45,295 nucleotides of DNA from Bacteroidota bacterium (GTDB lineage Bacteria; Bacteroidota; Bacteroidia; Bacteroidales; M50B96). Positions 42,399 to 45,295 of the stretch are shown here, one piece after another; position 1 is the stretch's first letter, and each line of letters starts with the position of its first letter. Location of the stretch: assembly GCA_024762835.1 (NCBI GenBank), contig JANTGP010000005.1, forward strand, positions 1 through 45,295, given 5' to 3'. The translations under genes were made by a program, and so were the position numbers. The notes below the pieces were generated by a model. The model worked only from the letters and a program-made list of their open reading frames with translations, was not told where the DNA came from and ran no database searches.

Positions 42399-45295
42399 CT
42401 ACCTCCTATCAAGAATAATAGGTTTAACCTGAATACCATCCTTCGTAATTAACTGAAGCATATATGTACCATACTCGTAAATTGAAAGATCATAGTCTTT
42501 TTGTAATAATACATCATTTACATAAAGCTTATCATCAATTAACAATCTACCGGAAACATCATAAATCCTTATAATTACATCACCTACCATGTGAGAGGTT
42601 TCATAATTAACAGTAAATAGTCCTGTTGTAGGATTAGGGTAGAGAGAGATTGAAACATTATTATCCAATTCATCAATTTCAGTTAATCTAACATCTATTG
42701 TTATTGTTAGCGAATCTGAGCCACATTCATTGTATACAATAAGTGTAACATCGTATAATCCTGAAGCTCCATAAACATGAATAATACCATCATTACCAAA
42801 TGTTAACTCATAAGGTGAACCATCACCAAAATACCATATACAGCTGTCTGATTGATTAATTCCGGATGAATAGTTAATAAATGAAACGGAGCCACCTGCA
42901 TCAACATATGTAAATGCAGCAATTGGTGGATCGATTCCAGGAATTACGGTATATGATTCAATAAATTCACATCCATTTGCGTCAATGATAGTTACTGTAT
43001 AAACACCAGCTGCAACACCCGAAAGATCTTCGGTTGTTTCTCCATTTGACCATGTATAACTATAGGCCGGAGTGCCACCGTTTACTGTAAGGTCGATTGC
43101 TCCGGTATTATCATTTGAACATCCTGTATGTGTAATATCTGCACTTACAGCTAATTCAAGAGGTTGTACAATTGTTGCACTTCCCGTAACAACACAACCG
43201 TTGGCATCAGTTACAGTTACAAAATATTCACCTGGGCCTAATTGTTCTATATCTTCAACAATTGCAGTATTCGACCATATAAAGGTATAAGGTGTAACAC
43301 CGCCTGTTACTGTTAAATCAATCTGTCCATCATAAACACCAAAACAGTTAATATCTGTTGCTACCATTGTTTGAGCAAGTTCATCAGGCTCGATTAATGT
43401 AACACATTCCATAGCTGTACATCCATTTGCATCAGTCACTGTTACACAATATGTACCTGCAGGTATATTTGTAAGGTCTTCTGTTGTTTCGCCATTATCC
43501 CACATATAAGTATATGGAAGAACACCGCCATCAACTGTTAGGTCAAATGCACCGTCACTAGAACCATTACAACTTATTGAATATCCGTTATAATCTGTTG
43601 TAATTACAATGGCTGAAGTCAATAATGGAGGCTCGGTAAGTGTAACCTCAGCAGTTGAGGTACAATCATTAGCATCCGTTACAGTTACATTATATGTACC
43701 TGCTCCAATACCTGATAAATCCTCAGTAATATAAGTATTTGTTCCATCAGTCCAATTATAAACATAAGGAAGAACACCGCCACTTACAGTCAAATCTACC
43801 TCACCATCTGTTGAGCCATTACAACTTATTGAATAACCATTATAATCTGTTGTTACAACAGCTGTTCCTTCTAATTGAACAGGTTCTGTTATTGTAATAA
43901 ACAAGGTAGCATCACAACCATTAATATCTGTAATTGTAACAGAATAGGTACCAGCACCAAGTCCTGAAATATCCTCTGTTACTTCACCGCTATTCCAAGA
44001 ATATGTATATGGTAAAGTACCACCAACAACAGAAACATCGATTGAACCATCAGTTGAACCATTACAACTAACGCCATATCCATTATAATCAGATTGTATA
44101 AAGGTTCCAACTAATAAATCAGGTTCAGTTAGTGTAACACTTGCATTTAGGATACAACCATTAGCATCAGTTACTGTTAAATCATAAGTTCCTGCACCAA
44201 TACTGGCCAAATCTTCAGTAGTATAATTATTAATACCATCAGTCCAATTATAAACATATGGTAATACACCTCCTGATACAGCTAAATCAATCCAACCATC
44301 TGTTGAACCATTACAACTTACACCACTTCCATTATAATCACTTTGCGAAACTGTATTACTTAAGGCATCAGGTTCTGTAATTACGATAACTTCAGTAAAG
44401 TTACATCCATTTGCATCAATTACTGTCACACTATAAGAGCCTGCAGTTATTCCAGTAAGGTCTTCAGTTACTTCACCATTATCCCATGTATATGTATATG
44501 GTAATACTCCGCCATTAACAGTTAAATCAATAGAACCATCTGTTGAACCGTTACAGCTTACTCCGTAACCATTATAGTCACTTGCAATTAGTGTATAGGT
44601 TAGGGCATCAGGTTCTGTAATTGTAATAAACTGAATTGCAAAACATCCATTTGCATCAGTTATAGTTACAGTATAAGAACCAGCTGAAACATTTGTTAAA
44701 TCTTCATCAGTATCACCTGTATTCCATAAATAAGAATATGATCCAACGCCACCTGTCACTGTAATATCAATTGAACCATCTGAAGAACCATTACAGCTTA
44801 CGCCATATCCATTATAGTCTGAAATAACAACTGTACTAATAACTAAATCAGGCTCTGTCAAGGTAATACTTGCTGTTACTGTACAACCATTAGCATCTGT
44901 TAATGTTAAATCGTAAGTACCTGCACCAATATTACTAAGGTCTTCGGTTGTAATACCACCTGTCCAATTATATGCATATGGTAAAACACCACCTGAAACT
45001 GTACTGGTTATTAAACCATCCGTTGAGCCATTACAACTTACAGAATAACCATTGTACATATTAAAACCGGCATCTGTCAATGACAACCCAAGTACATCAG
45101 GTTCGGTTAAAGTAACCATATCCGTTACTATACATCCATTTGCATCTGTTACTATAACTGAATATGTTCCTGCTCCTATTCCGCTTAAGTCTTCTGTAGT
45201 TTCTCCATTATCCCATGTATATGTATATGGTAAAACACCACCATTAACCGTTAAGTCAACTGAACCATCTGTTGAACCGTTACAGCTTATTGAAT
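42399..45295 (-). CDS. Large SprB-repeat surface adhesin, 5' end outside window
   Basis: The frame is open to the window edge (965 codons), so the gene begins upstream of 45295. An ATG at 45119 is internal. Ten SprB repeats (nine complete) of about 80 residues carry DYNGYGVSCNGSTDGSIDLT, GGVLPYTYTWDNGEVTEDL, AGSYSVTVTDANGC and ITEP. They are followed by a PKD-like domain (PPIAAFTYVDAGGSVSF, IWYFGDGSPYEL) and a type A T9SS sorting domain (SLYPNPTTGLFTVNYE to IQVKPIILDRR). It should be displayed on the cell surface, by analogy with SprB of flavobacterial gliding, and is first in an operon with a CTD type B protein and a PorP/SprF protein. Confidence 0.92.
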   Translation of the reverse strand, partial: SISCNGSTDGSVDLTVNGGVLPYTYTWDNGETTEDLSGIGAGTYSVIVTDANGCIVTDMVTLTEPDVLGLSLTDAGFNMYNGYSVSCNGSTDGLITSTVSGGVLPYAYNWTGGITTEDLSNIGAGTYDLTLTDANGCTVTASITLTEPDLVISTVVISDYNGYGVSCNGSSDGSIDITVTGGVGSYSYLWNTGDTDEDLTNVSAGSYTVTITDANGCFAIQFITITEPDALTYTLIASDYNGYGVSCNGSTDGSIDLTVNGGVLPYTYTWDNGEVTEDLTGITAGSYSVTVIDANGCNFTEVIVITEPDALSNTVSQSDYNGSGVSCNGSTDGWIDLAVSGGVLPYVYNWTDGINNYTTEDLASIGAGTYDLTVTDANGCILNASVTLTEPDLLVGTFIQSDYNGYGVSCNGSTDGSIDVSVVGGTLPYTYSWNSGEVTEDISGLGAGTYSVTITDINGCDATLFITITEPVQLEGTAVVTTDYNGYSISCNGSTDGEVDLTVSGGVLPYVYNWTDGTNTYITEDLSGIGAGTYNVTVTDANDCTSTAEVTLTEPPLLTSAIVITTDYNGYSISCNGSSDGAFDLTVDGGVLPYTYMWDNGETTEDLTNIPAGTYCVTVTDANGCTAMECVTLIEPDELAQTMVATDINCFGVYDGQIDLTVTGGVTPYTFIWSNTAIVEDIEQLGPGEYFVTVTDANGCVVTGSATIVQPLELAVSADITHTGCSNDNTGAIDLTVNGGTPAYSYTWSNGETTEDLSGVAAGVYTVTIIDANGCEFIESYTVIPGIDPPIAAFTYVDAGGSVSFINYSSGINQSDSCIWYFGDGSPYELTFGNDGIIHVYGASGLYDVTLIVYNECGSDSLTITIDVRLTEIDELDNNVSISLYPNPTTGLFTVNYETSHMVGDVIIRIYDVSGRLLIDDKLYVNDVLLQKDYDLSIYEYGTYMLQLITKDGIQVKPIILDRR
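42960..45295 (-). repeat. Tandem SprB-coding DNA repeats, period 240-252 bp
   Basis: The DYNG-coding point recurs at 43585, 43837, 44080, 44329, 44569, 44809 and 45049, spacings of 252, 243, 249, 240, 240 and 240 bases. All spacings are multiples of three, so copies can be gained or lost by recombination without frameshift. The two units nearest the 3' end are more diverged. Confidence 0.9.

Overview
The window is AT-rich chromosomal DNA from a member of the Bacteroidota, most likely a free-living Bacteroidales/Marinilabiliales-type or flavobacterial-type organism. The evidence is type IX secretion (T9SS) sorting domains, SprB-repeat adhesins, a PorP/SprF-family protein, a gliding-motility-type C-terminal domain, a HU-CCDC81/SPOR protein, and repeated promoter elements of the Bacteroidetes -7 form (TAnnTTTG). 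Species cannot be named from the sequence alone.

Layout. 1-650 (minus): the end of a restriction-modification-like locus, with an XRE (C-protein-like) regulator followed by a DNA methyltransferase that carries an in-frame stop and runs off the window. 1045-4646 (plus): PhoR/PhoB-like two-component pair, a DUF4395 membrane protein and the GTPase HflX. 4643-6361 (minus): HU/SPOR protein and a small lipoprotein. 6700-8587 (plus): lpxK overlapping a purine nucleoside phosphorylase. 8718-8886: a 169-bp near-palindromic MITE-like element whose tip supplies the stop codon of the PiT phosphate transporter (8883-11120, minus). 11354-11677: initiator tRNA, its terminator, a decayed tRNA-like copy and a truncated GIY-YIG gene. 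12071-19277: pdxA, alanine dehydrogenase, a lipoprotein, a leucine-rich-repeat protein, a degenerate TlpA-like protein and nadB.

19291-23604 holds two T9SS-exported proteins, a C10 (streptopain-type) protease with CUB domains and an SprB-repeat protein. 24111-28624 is the most interesting module: an ECF sigma factor, an overlapping membrane protein with an anti-sigma-like N-terminus and TPR-like C-terminus, and, convergently, an exported TPR-CHAT protease-like protein anchored by a C-terminal membrane helix. The parts resemble the sigma / anti-sigma-like substrate / TPR-CHAT protease logic known from type III-E CRISPR (CASP-sigma, Csx30, Csx29), but without CRISPR and placed at the envelope. 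28713-37128 is mostly housekeeping: hemW, prmC, ribD, cardiolipin synthase, a PNGase F-like protein, pyrH, frr, pepE.

37273-39348 is a second sigma module: an ECF sigma factor with a TTG start, a small membrane protein (candidate anti-sigma) and two Spy/CpxP-like proteins, suggesting envelope-stress or metal sensing. 39426-45295 (minus) is a T9SS surface operon: a long SprB-repeat adhesin (5' end outside the window), a PKD protein with a gliding-motility type C-terminal domain, and a PorP/SprF-family protein with an unusual coiled-coil and SPOR-like tail. No rRNA, CRISPR array, complete insertion sequence or prophage is seen.
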